Source: Labia minor
Lineage: Eukaryota > Arthropoda > Insecta > Dermaptera > Spongiphoridae
NCBI GenBank assembly: GCA_963082975.1
Contig: OY720347.1
Coordinates: 27,248,221 to 27,312,220 of the forward strand
DNA length: 64,000 nt
Direction: 5' to 3'
A program made the position numbers and the translations under genes. The notes beneath the pieces were generated by a model that saw only the letters and a list, made by a program, of their open reading frames with translations, had not been told where the DNA came from and made no database searches. Of the stretch, positions 21,904-34,920 are shown one piece after another; position 1 is the stretch's first letter; every line of letters starts with the position of its first letter.

Positions 21904-22499
21904 ACCGACCGACGATAGTAAGGGAGGTATTGTTTTTACACCAAATTTCACATGTGCAGATTTCTACATTTCTCCACGAATCATGCATTTTTTTAAAAGA
22001 AAAAAGTAATTTTAGCATGATGTCTGTCCTTCCGTCCCTCAGTATAGATGAGTACAGCTTGAACGGCTCAACGGATTTTGATAAAATTTGGTATATTTAC
22101 TTAATGCATCAGTATGATGAATTCATCAACTGTTGGTGTATTACCGATCGACGATAGGAAGAGAAGGGTTATTTTCACACCAAATTTCACATGAGGAGAT
22201 TTTTTTACATATCTCCACGAATCATGCACTTTGTATTGGTTTTATCCTCGGGAAAAATCACCTTCATTAGTTTTTTCTTAATTTAAAATTATATGACGTC
22301 ACCCAACCCTTCATGACGTCATAGTCAGCGCCTCCTTATATTATAAATAAAATAAAATTAAAAATATTTATGTTATATGCCTATCTGTTTTTTAGTGCAT
22401 TAATAGATACATTTAAATTATTTTAAATTGTTTCTGTGGCTGGAAATTAATTTATTTTAAACTGTCGGTCGGTTCTGTGCCTGGCCACAGGTCAACTTA
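21904..22499 (+). mobile_element. Family A repeat, copy A6
   Basis: About 596 bp. A deletion between TGTTGGTGTA and TTACCGATCG (about 22,140) removes the CCGGAAGT box. Both TGACGTCA palindromes are intact. It is more diverged than A1/A2/A5. Confidence 0.85.
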
Positions 22500-23107
22500 T
22501 TTGATATTTGTTTCTACTCAATCGAAGAGGAATTCTTAGTAAAAACTGACCGTTACTACCAAAACGATCCGACCTATTCTTATATCTTTAATCCCAACCG
22601 CCTTCGTTTTCTTCTTCACCCACAATTGTATAATTGCAATAAATGCGAGAAAAACCTTTTATAATTTTTTTTATATAAGATAATAATTATTTAATTTATT
22701 TACACATCTAATTGATGCAAGTTCAAATAAAGTTCCTTCTTTCAGAGTAAAATACATTTGTATTATATTATTCAATTTATTATGATTTACAAACTTAATC
22801 TAAACATAAAAATTACATTTAATAGTATGTAATTGTAGTATAAATATTAATTTAAAATAATATAAAGTCTATCATTTTTTTTTATTTATTTTTTATTATA
22901 TTTTATTTCGTTTAAAACAAAATTTATTATCAATCAAGACTTGTTCGTACAATTATAAGTATATAATATGTTACAAAATACTTATCAAATATCAATTAAT
23001 TAATTAGTCCAAATCAAATAAATTTCTATTTATTGACGATAGAACAAAAGCTTAGAAGTCCTTTAAAATAATATTTATATAAATTATTCTCTAGATAATA
23101 TTGTAAA

Positions 23108-23144
<37 letters not shown>

Positions 23145-24345
23145 TAATTCAGTTATTCAATTCATTCATGATTGTAAGTAATCAAGTAATTTTAAGAATT
23201 CCAATTTAATAAACATAAACTGGGGGAAGTTGATTATGATTTTAAATGTTATTTTTTATTTATCAAATTTTATTTAAATTAAATTATTTATTCTCATGTT
23301 AAAATTTTATTATTATTATTAATTTTAAGAATACATACAGAAGGCATCCATCCTGGATGAGCACCTTATATTAAATTAAATTTCCTTTAATTAATAAAAT
23401 TAATAATTAAATTCCAAGATTATATTAAATTATTGATTAAAATTATTATATCGAGATAACTTGAATATAATATATATTTTGAACATTCTAATTTCCTTTG
23501 AACTATATAAAGTCAGTTAATTTACCAAAAATAAAATTACAATTAAATATTAAGAGTAAAAGAGAAGGAGAGAGATAGAAAAGAAGATAATGGTGTTAAC
23601 TTCCTTTATAGCCCTTATCAGGCGGCTTCATACAAGTAGAAGTGAGAGTATATTTAACTCATTTGAGATATATATTCACTTTCACCTTTTTTTTGTTTTT
23701 ATTTCTATTTTTATTTTCATTATTTGTTTTTTACTTCTCTAATGTATGATATGAAAGGAAGCAGTGACTTTTGTTCTTTTGTAGGCTCTTGAAAACAAAA
23801 ATATAAATTTTAAATAATTTAATTTTCATTCAAATTATAATTAAATGATGAGAGGAATATTTTAGGTCTAAAATAAATGTCATTGAAAATTTTCATATTT
23901 CATACATATTAATATATTTTGAAGGAGAGTTTATTTTTTAATGACACAAAAAATGAAAAAACATAATAATGTAGAATATTTTGGGAAATATTTCAGTTAG
24001 TTTTTTTTATATTTAGAGATTTAATTTTAATTTTCCAAAAATTAATTAAAACTTCAATTTGGAATATATATTTCATCATAATTAATTAACTATTGGATTA
24101 ATGAAAAAAATCACTAAATGATAGATATTTGATGGATTACTTTACAACACACATGGATATTGATGCTGAAGTGCCTTTAAAATACCAATAATAATAATAA
24201 TATATTTATATATTAAAATTCTTTGATTCTTTCTTTTTTTTCTAACATATATTTATAAGTAAAATAGTTTATATAGTAAAACAAATTGAATAAAAAAAGT
24301 AAAACTCCAATCAATAGTTATTTTAGGTATAACATTAATAATAAT
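22500..24345. other. AT-rich non-coding stretch with a long (TA)n
   Basis: No gene. (TA)n at 23,112-23,141. A mildly richer patch is at 22,505-22,640. Otherwise short A/T runs only. Confidence 0.5.
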
Positions 24346-25016
24346 CAGTGGCGTACCTAAGGTGGGGCGGTGGGTGCGGTCCGCACCGGGCGGCACTTAT
24401 CTTGGGGCGACATTTTTTATATTTAGTTATAGTTGTAAAAAGCAACTTATTCATTTCATATTTATTTTTTTTTCTTTCTTGAATAATAAATGATTATTAT
24501 GATTATTATAAGTTTACTATTTCATTTATATAAATTATGATTAACTATATGATTTCGAATATTATTCCTCGGTGTATATAAATGCATTCTAATTTCAAGA
24601 ACAGGATAATAATTTTATTTTATTGTATTCATTAAAATTCGTTGAATTCGTAAACGCATCTTTAAGATTTTGTTCGGCAAAATTATCTTCGTTCTACAAT
24701 GAGTCAATTAAGACTACAAAATCTTGCAATATTGTCAATAGAACAAGAAATTACAAATAATATAAATTTTGGGAGTATTATACACGATTTTTCTAGTATG
24801 AAAGCTAGAAGAGTAAATATTATATAAATATGTTTACGAGTGCATACAAATATGTGTAAAAAAATTTACTTTGTGTATTAATTAATTTTGATTAAATAAC
24901 TTAATAATTTATTTATGTGTATTAATTTATAAAAACCACTATTTGATTGACTTATAATAGAAAGGGCGGCAAGCTGGAGATCGCCCCGGGCGGCAAAAGT
25001 TCTAGGTACGCCACTG
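24346..25016 (+). mobile_element. hAT derivative, family D copy D3 (uninterrupted)
   Basis: Ends CAGTGGCGTACCTAAGG and CTAGGTACGCCACTG, with ATAATAAT on both sides (low-complexity, so weaker than the other duplications). It is co-linear with D1 minus the LINE, and shows the empty site of that LINE: TACGAGTGCATACAAATATG occurs once here. Confidence 0.86.
24666..24827 (+). pseudogene. hAT transposase C-terminal fragment in D3
   Basis: The same 53-codon frame as at 5,288-5,449 with a few substitutions (LQNLAILSIEQEI; FGSIIHDFSSMKARR). The termination codon is at the same place. It lacks catalytic residues. Confidence 0.78.
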
Positions 25017-26540
25017 ATAATAATAATAAATAAAATAATTAAATTCCAAAGAAGAATAGTTTAATTAAAGAATAATAATAAGAAGAATCATATTTAATAT
25101 AAAATAGGCTACGTTTATAATTGACATTGTAAAAAAGTAATTAACATTGCTAGCTAATTGAAATTGAATATACTTAATATTTTCTATAATTGCCTTAATA
25201 GTTCAAAAACTTGTATTAGACTTCATTTTAATATTGACTTTTAAATAATAAATAAAATAAAATTAATTACAACATTGCATATTATATTGCTAATTGAAAT
25301 GAATGAGAAAACAGCTTTTTTTCAATCAGATTCAAGCCACTAATTAGTTTCTGCGTCCAAACCATGACGGACTGAAGAATGAATTGTTTGAACTGTTTAA
25401 CTCCAACCCAATTAATCTTTTCATTTCAACTTTATTATATATATACATTTATATATTATAAAAAATGAGTATTTATGTGTACTTTATAGAAGGAATAAGT
25501 GTTATTCAGCAATGTTTAACAACTTCATGATAAATAAATTGAATATTAGAAGAACTAACAGCTCTTATTAATAATCCTGCTTACCAATTAGAAAATTTTC
25601 ATGATTAATATATTTAGTAGAATAAATAAATGATACTATGAACCACATTTATTTTTATTAATTTGATATTTTTCATTATTTATTAAAAAAAGTTCATTAA
25701 ATTTAGCTAACAATTTAAAAAATTGAATTACCAGATATATTCCAGATTTATATATAAAATAATTATTTAATATTATACTTTAATTCATAAATTTAAAAAT
25801 AAAATTTATTTATTTATTTATATTTTGTTTATGACATGTCTTTGTAATTTTTATATAGAAAAAGTTTTTAAAATTTTAATCTATATTCAACACGAATTAT
25901 AAACAACAGAGATAATTTAGTATGTATATACTCAGTTGTGTGTCTGTGTGGTATTGGAAAGTATATTCATCAATCAATATTTAGTCCTTTAATTGTAAAG
26001 TCAACCTTAAAATTTATTCTGCAAAGTGGGGTCATGTAATGATCTCATTCATATTAATAATAATGACTATGCTTATTGTTACACACAAAACATGTCCTAT
26101 TTTATTTATTGAGAAAATAACATCTTACCAGCAAAGAGGTAAATGTTTTTAATTCCCTAAAGCCAAATCTAAACACTACTTTAATTCTTGAACATTGTAG
26201 GAAAACTGAAATCTCTATTCTAAAACTGAATCATGTTAATAGATATTTGTAAAAGAAAAATATTCTACTACAAATACAAATAAACTTAAAAAGGAGAAAA
26301 GTGAAAGAAAAATAACAAGAAAATAGATGATTAAAAATATTTAATATAACGAGACAATCGATTATAAAATTACAATAATTTAAACAAAATACATCTTAAT
26401 AAATATAATAATAAAAAAAAATAATAATGTTAATAAAAAAATATTATATTTTTTTTTTGTTACCGGGAAGAAAATAAAAACAACTAAATAAAAATTTAAA
26501 TATATTTTTGTTAATAAAAAATATCTAACATATAGTTTTT
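25017..26540. other. AT-rich non-coding stretch
   Basis: No repeat partner, frame or hairpin stands out. It includes short (TA)n at 25,437-25,446 and poly-A/T runs. Confidence 0.5.
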
Positions 26541-27118
26541 ACTATCTCGTCAGAGATAATATTGTGATCACGAAAATTTTTGATGTCGATATTTTGATGT
26601 TTTTATACGTTTTGAAAGTCCCTGAGTCATTTTCACTAGGTTTTAGAAAAATGTCTGTCTCTCTCTGTATATATATATATATGTGTATGTAGACAAGATT
26701 ACGCAAAAATGGTTTGAGATAGAATAATGAAATTTGGTACACGGACATTATTCAAACTTCGTAGTTTGCTACCAACTTTTGAGAAATGTAGCTCATCCAG
26801 AAGAGGGTCATTACCTACCATGTTTTCATTTTTTTTCCTCTAAATATAAAGATGTAAGTTTGATAGTTTTTCACATTATTAAAAATTGTGTAAAACTTCC
26901 ATATATAGAATTTCTTGAATCGCTGAAAGTACCGGAATTAAATTTTTTAACACGTCGATTGCCAATCAAGCGCCAGCTCGTGTTGTGATATCATCAACAA
27001 AGAGCAAAACACGCGCTGGTTTAATAAATTTTATTTTATAATTTATTTAAATTAATTTAAATAGAATATATATGTTAATTAATCCAATTTAAATTTGCGA
27101 TATAGTCGAGCGGAGACA
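26541..27118 (+). repeat. Family C repeat, copy C3 (most complete)
   Basis: It starts after TTTTT with ACTATCTCGTCAGAGATAAT (hairpin), passes the CACGAAAATTTTTGATG block, GAAAGTCCCTGAGTCATTTT, a CTGTCTCTCTCTG and (TA)n microsatellite (26,650-26,682), AATGAAATTTGGTACACGG, and ends GCGATATAGTCGAGCGGAGACA. A frame of 84 codons overlaps it but is a by-product. Confidence 0.8.
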
Positions 27119-28619
27119 ATACAAATTTTTTTATTTTTAGAAAAGTTTGAACAATTTATTTAAATTAATTTAAAAAATCTAATATACTCTCTAAATGAAT
27201 AATAAACTTTATGTAGAAATATTCTATCTATCCCTGTGCTAACAGAAAGTTTTTGATCTCATCAAACATATTACTCTAATATTGTTCCTTTCTTGAGCTA
27301 CTTCCATCCAATTCTCATTCCCTTCCAATTTCCTCACGTTTCCCTTCACTAACAATTTTACATTAAAATACTTATTGTTACCTTGAATAAATTTGGAATA
27401 TATTTTTTTTCAATATTTTTTTTTTTACAAATATAAATTAATATTAATAATTTTGTAAAAAAATTTTCAATAAAAGAAATATTTATAACTTAAAAATAGT
27501 CAGAAGAGTTAAAACAACACACTTTCTTAGACATTGAAATCATTTGTCTATGGTCTTTGCGATAATCCTACTTTAATTAATTATCACATTCATTATAAGC
27601 TATAAATTATAATTATAAGTTACGTAATAATCAATGAAATAAATATTACCATAAACGTTATGTTACGCTCTTGAAACACATTTTATTTTATTTTTAAACT
27701 TCAAAATTACACTTAATTAATAGATTTAAAAAAAATTGATAAACAAAAACACAATTATCAGTTGGGTTTTTGATAAATGTCACTTAAAGATATAAATAGA
27801 GCAACCACTTCATCCCTTTTTTTGTCTTTTATCCTTTTCTTCCACATAATTAATGTTATTGGTTTATTGATATTGAAATTTATCTCAATTATATAAGATT
27901 TTTATTAAAGAGTTTTATCGATTTTTGTCAATGATGTTTTACAAGCATGTACTTCTTGAGATTCACCAAGTCAACAATTTATTTTAAAAAGAAAGCATTC
28001 TTAAAGTAGATGAATCATTTTATTTTTCTGAATTAAATAAATATTTTAAATTTAAGAAAAATTATTTTTTAATAATTCAAGTTTAATCTTTTCTACTATA
28101 TAAAATAAATATTAAGGGGACTTAAAAAAAATCTTCAATTACTTATTCTCAATGAATTATATATTAATATAATTCTTTTATCTGTTTACTGAAATTTTAT
28201 ATTTGAAATTTGTATATGATTATTTAATTTCAAAGTATACAAGCGACTTATCTTACTTTACATTAATTTTCTATATTTTTCTTTGAATTTCCTTTCGTAC
28301 TTGACATTTCAATTTAAAATTTATACCAAATATTCAAACATCTTTCCTTATTAAACTCAACTTTTGACAACTAAAAGTTGATCAGCTTAAACCATCACAC
28401 ATGATTGTCATTTAGTAGATGACAATTTCTCATAGAAATGTTTTATCCATATTCAAAAATTGAAATTGTTTTATTGCCCTCTTAAAATGAATAAGAAAAA
28501 AACATTTTTTTAAAAAATAAGTAGACAGTAGATTTAAATATTACCTGTAAAAAAAAATTTTAATTATTCTTAATTTTAATTAATAATATATATTTTTCAA
28601 TTAATTTTAAACTTTAATA
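27119..28619. other. AT-rich non-coding stretch
   Basis: Nothing recognisable. A pyrimidine-rich patch is at 27,285-27,350. Confidence 0.5.
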
Positions 28620-29492
28620 TCATATATATGAAAATTTTAAATAACTTTATAAACAAATTATCTAAATTATTATAAAAAAATAATATTTTAATATTAGTCG
28701 AAAAGTAAAATTTACTGATGATTCTAGATTCAGCCTTAAATCACCAGATGGAAGAGAAAGAATATGGAGGAGATCAGGAGAAAGGTATTCCTTAGGCAAT
28801 TTCCCTTCAAGAGTAGCATTTAATGGAGGTTCTGTAATGGTATGGAGTGGAATAAGCTTTGAGGATAGAACAAAACATGTTTTCATTGAGGAAGGGGCAC
28901 GGCTTCATGATACATAGTCGAGGTTCTGGAAAATCATGTCCCTTATGCTCCCTTTAATGGGAACAATTTCCTTCTCATGCAGGACAATGCACGTGTCCAT
29001 GTGGCTAAAGTCGTCAAGAAATACATGAATGATGTAGGAATAAGAGCCTTAGTTTGGCCAGTTCGAAGCGCAAATCTCAATTCAATTGAATATTTATGGA
29101 ACACTTTGGCAATTCTTAAAAAAACACATGCCTGAACATCTTAGCGATCTAAAAAATAAACTTCTTAACGAATGGGAAAATTACCTCAAGAAGATATTGA
29201 GAATTTAATTAAAAGCATTCCTGGGAGGATGCAGGATGTTATAAAAGGTGCAGGTGGAAATACCAGATTCTAAAATGGTTAAAATAAATCTAAATTGATA
29301 TATTGTTATTTTAATTAAAATTATTATCATTAAAATCTAAAATATTTTAATACATATTGAATAAAAAACGAACCAAATTTGAGTAAATTTTACTTTTCGG
29401 CTAATAATAAGAAAATATTATTATAAATTTATTATAATAAAATTTAGATAATTTGTTTATAAAGTTTTTTAAAATTTCCATATATATATGAT
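28620..29492. mobile_element. Tc1-like transposon remnant inside long inverted repeats
   Basis: About 95-105 bp at the left (28,620-28,716) reappears inverted at the right (29,389-29,492), including ACTTTATAAACAAATTATCTA. The inner part GTCGAAAAGTAAAATTTACT / GCCGAAAAGTAAAATTTACT, flanked by TA, may be the true Tc1 terminal repeat, with the outer AT-rich arms a pre-existing palindrome. The left repeat runs straight into the transposase frame. Confidence 0.7.
28705..29273 (+). pseudogene. Tc1-family transposase, C-terminal two thirds
   Basis: The frame opens in FTDDSRFSL (first catalytic aspartate block, usual WTDESRF), continues GGSVMVWSGIS, then after a frameshift NFLLMQDNARVHVAKVV (second aspartate) and LNSIEYLWNTL (catalytic glutamate), so the DD34E core is legible. 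Two more frameshifts follow, then LPQEDIENLIKSIPGRM and a TAA. The N-terminal DNA-binding helix-turn-helix region is gone. The protein is dead. Identification rests on these motifs. Confidence 0.9.
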
Positions 29493-29674
29493 AATTAAAA
29501 TATATTTTAAATAAGAACACAAAAACAATTGAATGTTTTATGTAATATACTGATTGAAACAAAATGGATGAAAACCTTTTACTACTTTCAACCAAATACT
29601 ATGTACCACTCGGGGGTACAGGGCAGAGCCCCCGCCTAGGAATGAAGAGCGCCGAAGGCGCTCTGAGCAGCTAG
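29493..29674 (+). mobile_element. Helitron 3' end, family F copy F3
   Basis: It shares AATATATTTTAAATAAGAA to the end with F1. Terminal hairpin GAGCGCCGAAGGCGCTC, TGAGCAG, then CTAG|T. No Rep/helicase coding nearby. Confidence 0.72.
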
Positions 29675-31438
29675 TATGATAATCAAGTTTAAAATATGTT
29701 GAAAAATATATAGATTATTGAAAAAAATTTAAAAAAATTAAAGTATTATATACGTTTTTTTGACGGTGAATATATATATATATATATATATGCGGATTAT
29801 TTAAGAACCAAAACAAGATAAAAATAATTTAAAATATGTAATTTTATTCGATTTTTTCTTTTGAAAATTGAATCACTAGTTGAGTAAGGTTTGTAGAATA
29901 AGTTCATATTTATTTTCTGATTTTCTAAAAAAAAAATGCTCAGTTGATTTCATTTTAACTTTTTGAAAGTTTTTGAAATTGTATTTGATATTGATCTGTT
30001 CTATACTTGTTGGGATAAGAGAATTATTTTAATATTTAAAACTAAAATAATTCTCTTGTATAAAATGAAATATTTCAAATTTACTGTTTCATGAAATAAT
30101 TATTCAATTAAATTATTATGAGAATATGACTCAAAATTAGAGTATTTTCCAGTAAAGGTAATAGATAATAAATGATCGAGGAACAACAATGAATCTCAAC
30201 GTCCCGGGATTCAATCAGCCATATTACGAAATAATTTATTAGTTAATAATTATTTGTGAATAGATCTCCAAGTGATGTCAGTCACCTGTCACATTGAGTT
30301 AGATCGGAGGGAGTAAAATATAGTTTAAAATTGGGAACTCTTAACCCTTAAAAGAATTGATAAGTCTTTCTTTCATCCGACAATAAATATACCATTATTG
30401 TTTAAGAATACTAAAACATATTGATTTATTGTTTCAATAAATAATTTATAGTAAAATTTGATTAGAGAGTCCACAATTCTGAAATCAAATATATTTATTT
30501 ATTATTTATTAATTAAATTAATAAATAAAATGTCTTTTTATTTAAATAATCATATTCCATTAATTTTCAAGGAATGAATAACAAATATTACAATAATATA
30601 ATATAATAATAATAAACAAAAAACCTTCATTTTGTATGGTAAAGTAATATTATCAGTAGATAATACGCCAATTTATTAAGCCATCCTCGTGATGAACATA
30701 ACAATATTACGCCGTATAATTTTTTATTACTGAATTTTGGTGTTTTATATTTATATTTTCTTTTTTTTTTGAGAGAACCAGCTAATTTTGTCATTAGAAC
30801 TCTTATATGAATGTATGTAGCATGGTAGCACTCACAGCTATTATTGGCATGTTATGCTCAATTCGTTCAGGAAGTCAGAATTTGAGTGACCTATGGGCGT
30901 CTGTTTGAAAAACATTTTCATATTATCCTCTATCTTGAAGATGATGCTTCACGTGAAGAAAAGAAGAAAATTAATAATTTGGCACCGATCAAATAATTAT
31001 TCGAAAAATTTGTTCAATATTGCAAAACTGCTTACATCCCCGTCAATTATCTTGTCTTTTTCTCTTATTCCTAAGATCTAATCTAAGCGTAAATATGCAT
31101 TATATATACGTATAATGAAAAAGTTGAATTATTGAGAGTAAATATATTCAATAAAACATGAAAATTACATACACGGTTTATATTGACCCACCTCAACAAC
31201 AACAATTTTGTACCACATTTTTGTTACAACTTGAATAACTCCGGCTTTCCCAAACTTTTGATTTTGGCTATGTCTTTCTAAGGATTTTTTTTTTAATTCT
31301 ACATTAGGAAGTCATTCAATTTGAATAATCGATTTGTAAAAGTCTCATTTTTATGCAAAAACAATTTGCCCATTATTTATCACTAAAATATCATTAAAAT
31401 ATTGAATTGATTTAAGATAGTTTTAATATATATACATG

Positions 31439-31474
<36 letters not shown>

Positions 31475-31971
31475 TTATTTATAATTATTTTATTTTATGA
31501 TTCTTTTTTCAAATACAATATCTCTATTTAATTGATATTTATTTAAAATGATAATTAAATTACACATTAAATTTATTAAATAAAATATTAAATTAATATG
31601 TTCTAATTCTAATAAATCTATTAAATTAATTAATTTAAATTATATTTTATTAAAAATTTAAGTGTAGCTCAAAGGAACTATGGAATTTGTTGACGATGGT
31701 TCAAACTTTATCATGTCTACAAAAATAAATAATTTAAAATTAAAAATATTCTTTGAAATTATCTAAAATTAATGAATGAAATCGCAATAGGCTTAAAATA
31801 AACAATACATTTTTTGAGAATTTCTACAATGTTTTGATTTTTTATGCATTGTATTAAGGTTAACATCGTTTTAGGTTAAATAAAAATAATGTATACATAT
31901 AAGAATATTTTTGTAAAGTTTGAAATCAAAAAAGGAATCTACTGATAAAGTTTTATCAAAATTCATCAATT
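29675..31971. other. AT-rich non-coding stretch
   Basis: (TA)n at 29,771-29,791 and (TTA)n at 31,439-31,471. A somewhat richer patch is at 30,170-30,340 (AACGTCCCGGGATTCAATC). The 62-codon frame at 30,893-31,081 has no recognisable motif. Confidence 0.5.
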
Positions 31972-32207
31972 CAGTGATGTATTGGTAAAATAAGAAGTAA
32001 GGGAATAGTGGGAGCAAAAAAAATCCTATTTTCAGCTAACTATTTTTTTTCATATAAGTTTTTATATTTTCTTATTCTTACTATACAAAATATTAACGAA
32101 CACAAAAAAAGAAATTCTAAGTAATTTAAAGTACTGAAACGAGTTCCGGTTCTGAAAAAAGGTAAGGGAACGTCGTTCCCCCGCGTTCTCCTCCCAATAC
32201 ACCACTG
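31972..32207 (-). mobile_element. hAT MITE, family L copy L2
   Basis: Ends CAGTGATGTATTGGTAAAAT and, inverted, CAGTGGTGTATTGGGAGGAG. Flanks CATCAATT and CATACATT match at 6 of 8. Same internal sequence as L1 in reverse. Confidence 0.75.
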
Positions 32208-32736
32208 CATACATTAAACTGAACAATTACCCTTTATATTTATATATATAAGGTTATATTTATTACAATATATAAGATATGTAATATAATAACATTGTGC
32301 GAAAATAATTTTTGTTCTGATTAGGGTATAATTCACCCTTTCAACTCAAGTGGATCACTCGTACTGAACTTAATTGTAGATATACAAGTAGGTGATTAAC
32401 CCTACGCACGTATGATAGAACCGGCTTGAGATGCCACCCACATATTCCCCCTCCCTTCACACATACACACACACGTTCCACTATGTATTTATTTTTGCCT
32501 GGAAGTCTTCACAAGGATCTATAGAAAGAAATTATACCAAATTGAAAACAAAAAAAAAAAAAAAATACAAACAAACGAGTTCATTAAACACTACCAAATA
32601 CATAGGTGGAGAGAGTAATTATATCTTATACTGGCGTCTCAGACTTACTGCTCTGGATGGAATATTAAATTAATTCATACAATTTAATATTAGTATACAA
32701 TCAAAGCAGGCTTAATAAATATCAAAAAATGGTAAA
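32208..32736. other. Non-coding, mixed composition
   Basis: AT-rich, with a somewhat richer stretch at 32,340-32,480 containing CACACATACACACACACG. The 80-codon frame there shows no family motif. Confidence 0.45.
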
Positions 32737-33014
32737 TAATATCTATCTAACTCTGTGGCTCTACGGAACTCGAAAGTTCTTGGCCGCAGCAACCACACCC
32801 TTCCATGTATTCCTATTCTGAGCCACAACCCTTCAATCCCTATCCTCTCCCATCTCTTTCATGTCCCTTCCCACATTATCCAACCAACGCGTCCTTGGTC
32901 TTCCAAGCGGACGTATCCCACTCGGTCTCCCCACCAATATATTTTTCGCCATTCTCTCTTCTCCCATTCTAGCCACATGCCCTGCACGCAGCCTTTTCGA
33001 TTTTATAATATCTA
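32737..33014 (-). pseudogene. RTE-type LINE, C-terminus of the RT ORF and 3' tail
   Basis: On the minus strand a nearly open frame reads RLRAGHVARMGEERMAKNIL, then RPLGRPRTRWLDNVGRDMKE, one in-frame TGA where tryptophan is expected, VVAQNRNTWKGVVAAAKNF and a stop. The LRWAGHVARM, GRPRTRW and WRxVA(Q)xRxxW pattern is the standard RTE-clade C-terminus. An AGAT tail follows (32,737-32,748), typical of RTE. It is 5'-truncated to under 100 codons. Confidence 0.86.
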
Positions 33015-34218
33015 CTTTTAAAAAGAAAAATATACATAATCTTTTAATCTCAAACCTAAATAGGTTATTTTTCTTTTCATGGTTATTTTTATTTCTATTC
33101 TAATCTATGCCGAGTATTAAAACTTTACCAGTTTATAGTATACCTCTACCTAATGGATAATTAGTTACTCTGATGGTTCAACAGGAAATACATTGGAGTT
33201 AAGTAGATAATTGACTAAAATCAATAATGATAATTATTAATTAATGATCGAATTCACCCTGACAAATATTCAAACAGGATGAAACAAATATTTCCTAATA
33301 ATAAATAAAAGATCTTTCAATTGAAGATTGTTTAAATTAATGGACATTTAATGAATATATATAAGCGATGCCTGTTAATTTGGCTTAAGTGTATTAATGG
33401 ACTTTATTTTGATCAATAAATAATTTCATATTATAACCATTTATTTTCTTTATGTTTAATAATATTCAATAATTTTTAGTCTGCTAATTTTTAATGATTA
33501 AAATATGATTATTTTTGTTCAAGAGTAATTCAATTAAACTTTGAATTACATTTTTTAAATATATTATTATATATATACACGATATAATTTATACTATGAT
33601 TATAATAGCGATTATTCATTATTTACGATTAAAATATTATATTTATTTAGTTATATATTGTTACTTTAATTAATAACTTTTTTTATTTTTAAATCTATTT
33701 ATTTGAATTGAGATTAATTACTATTCTGTTAAGAAATATAATCCTAAATACATGTATTTAATTTATGTTTATATACTTAATATCGATTAATAAAATGATT
33801 ATGAAATTAAAATGTCTCTTAAAAAAGCCTTTATAGTGTTTTAATAATAATATACAAAAATCTAGCCAAATACATTTAATTACTTACTAGCGTCCTTTTA
33901 CAATTTTTTGCAATTTTCTCCTGATATTAAATATTAATTTGGTTTATTGATTAAATTTAATGATATTTTAATTTTATTAAGAGTATGATAAAATAAAAAA
34001 TTTTAGGATACGATTTGGAAAATTCGCATTTAAATCCTTTTACTACTTCAAAATGTATGTTCAAAAACACAAAATACTATAAATATAATTAAATGAATAG
34101 GAAAGGGTTCAATTTTATTAAAATTTTCCTTTTAAGGAACCGATGTATTAGATAATAATTAAAGTTATCTCATCCCTGTTATTTTCCAAGAAGTTAATAT
34201 CTATAAATCTTATATTTA
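33015..34218. other. AT-rich non-coding stretch
   Basis: Nothing recognisable. Scattered (TA)n and A/T homopolymers. Confidence 0.5.
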
Positions 34219-34672
34219 GACGAGAATCATTCAATAAGTAAAGAGACAAATGGCTATAGCTCAAAAACGGTTTATTTGATTCTTGCAAAATTCAAGTAAT
34301 TTTTCAACATAATCATCCCCACACTTATGCACTTGTCCCATTTTTCTTGCAGATTCTTAATTCTCTTTTCGAACAATTCTTCAAACCGATCCGAAGCCAC
34401 ATTTCCACCGCTTCCTTAACTTCCTTATTGTTAGCAAATCTATTTCGACATAGGCCGTCTTTGAGTGGTCTAAACAGGTGAAAATCAATTGGGGCGAAGT
34501 CGGGACTGTAGGCAGGACCTCCCAACCCAATTTTTGAGGCTTATCATGGGCAACTTAGGAAGCTGCAAGAAAGATGGGACAAATGTAGGGGGTGATTATG
34601 AATTTTGTAAGAATCAAATAAACCGTTTCTGAGCTAAAGCAATTTATCTCTTTACTTATTGAATGTTGGACC
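34219..34672 (-). mobile_element. mariner remnant forming a large inverted repeat
   Basis: The minus strand encodes PAYSPDFAPIDFHLFRPLKD (third aspartate block of DD34D mariner transposases), NRFANNKEVKEAVEMWL, then after a frameshift the C-terminal EKRIKNLQEKWDKC. The terminal region ATTCAATAAGTAAAGAGA and AAACGGTTTATTTGATTCTT is present at both sides in opposite orientation (34,227-34,365 and 34,540-34,668), and both arms also include the start of the C-terminal coding region (TTTGTCCCATCTTTCTTGCA). So the right arm is an inverted copy of the 3' end, not the original 5' end. Confidence 0.82.
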
Positions 34673-34920
34673 CTCATTTAATGTATAGTGATATATTGTC
34701 TTGACTTTAAAATTGTATGTCTAATCATTCTGATCATATTTATGATTAATATGATTAAGTATTTTAACTTTTCTATTAAAGAAATTTCTATAATACTAAT
34801 TTATAATTTTATTTTTACATTTCTTACTTAAAAAAATATTTTTTTTTTCAATTAACTAAATAAGCAAACATAATATTCCAGATAATTTCATAAAATTAAA
34901 ATAATTTATCATAAATTAAA

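Noticed and set aside
26734-26988. 84-codon frame in family C
   Set aside because: A non-coding repeat; the equivalent region in C2 is not open in the same frame over its length.
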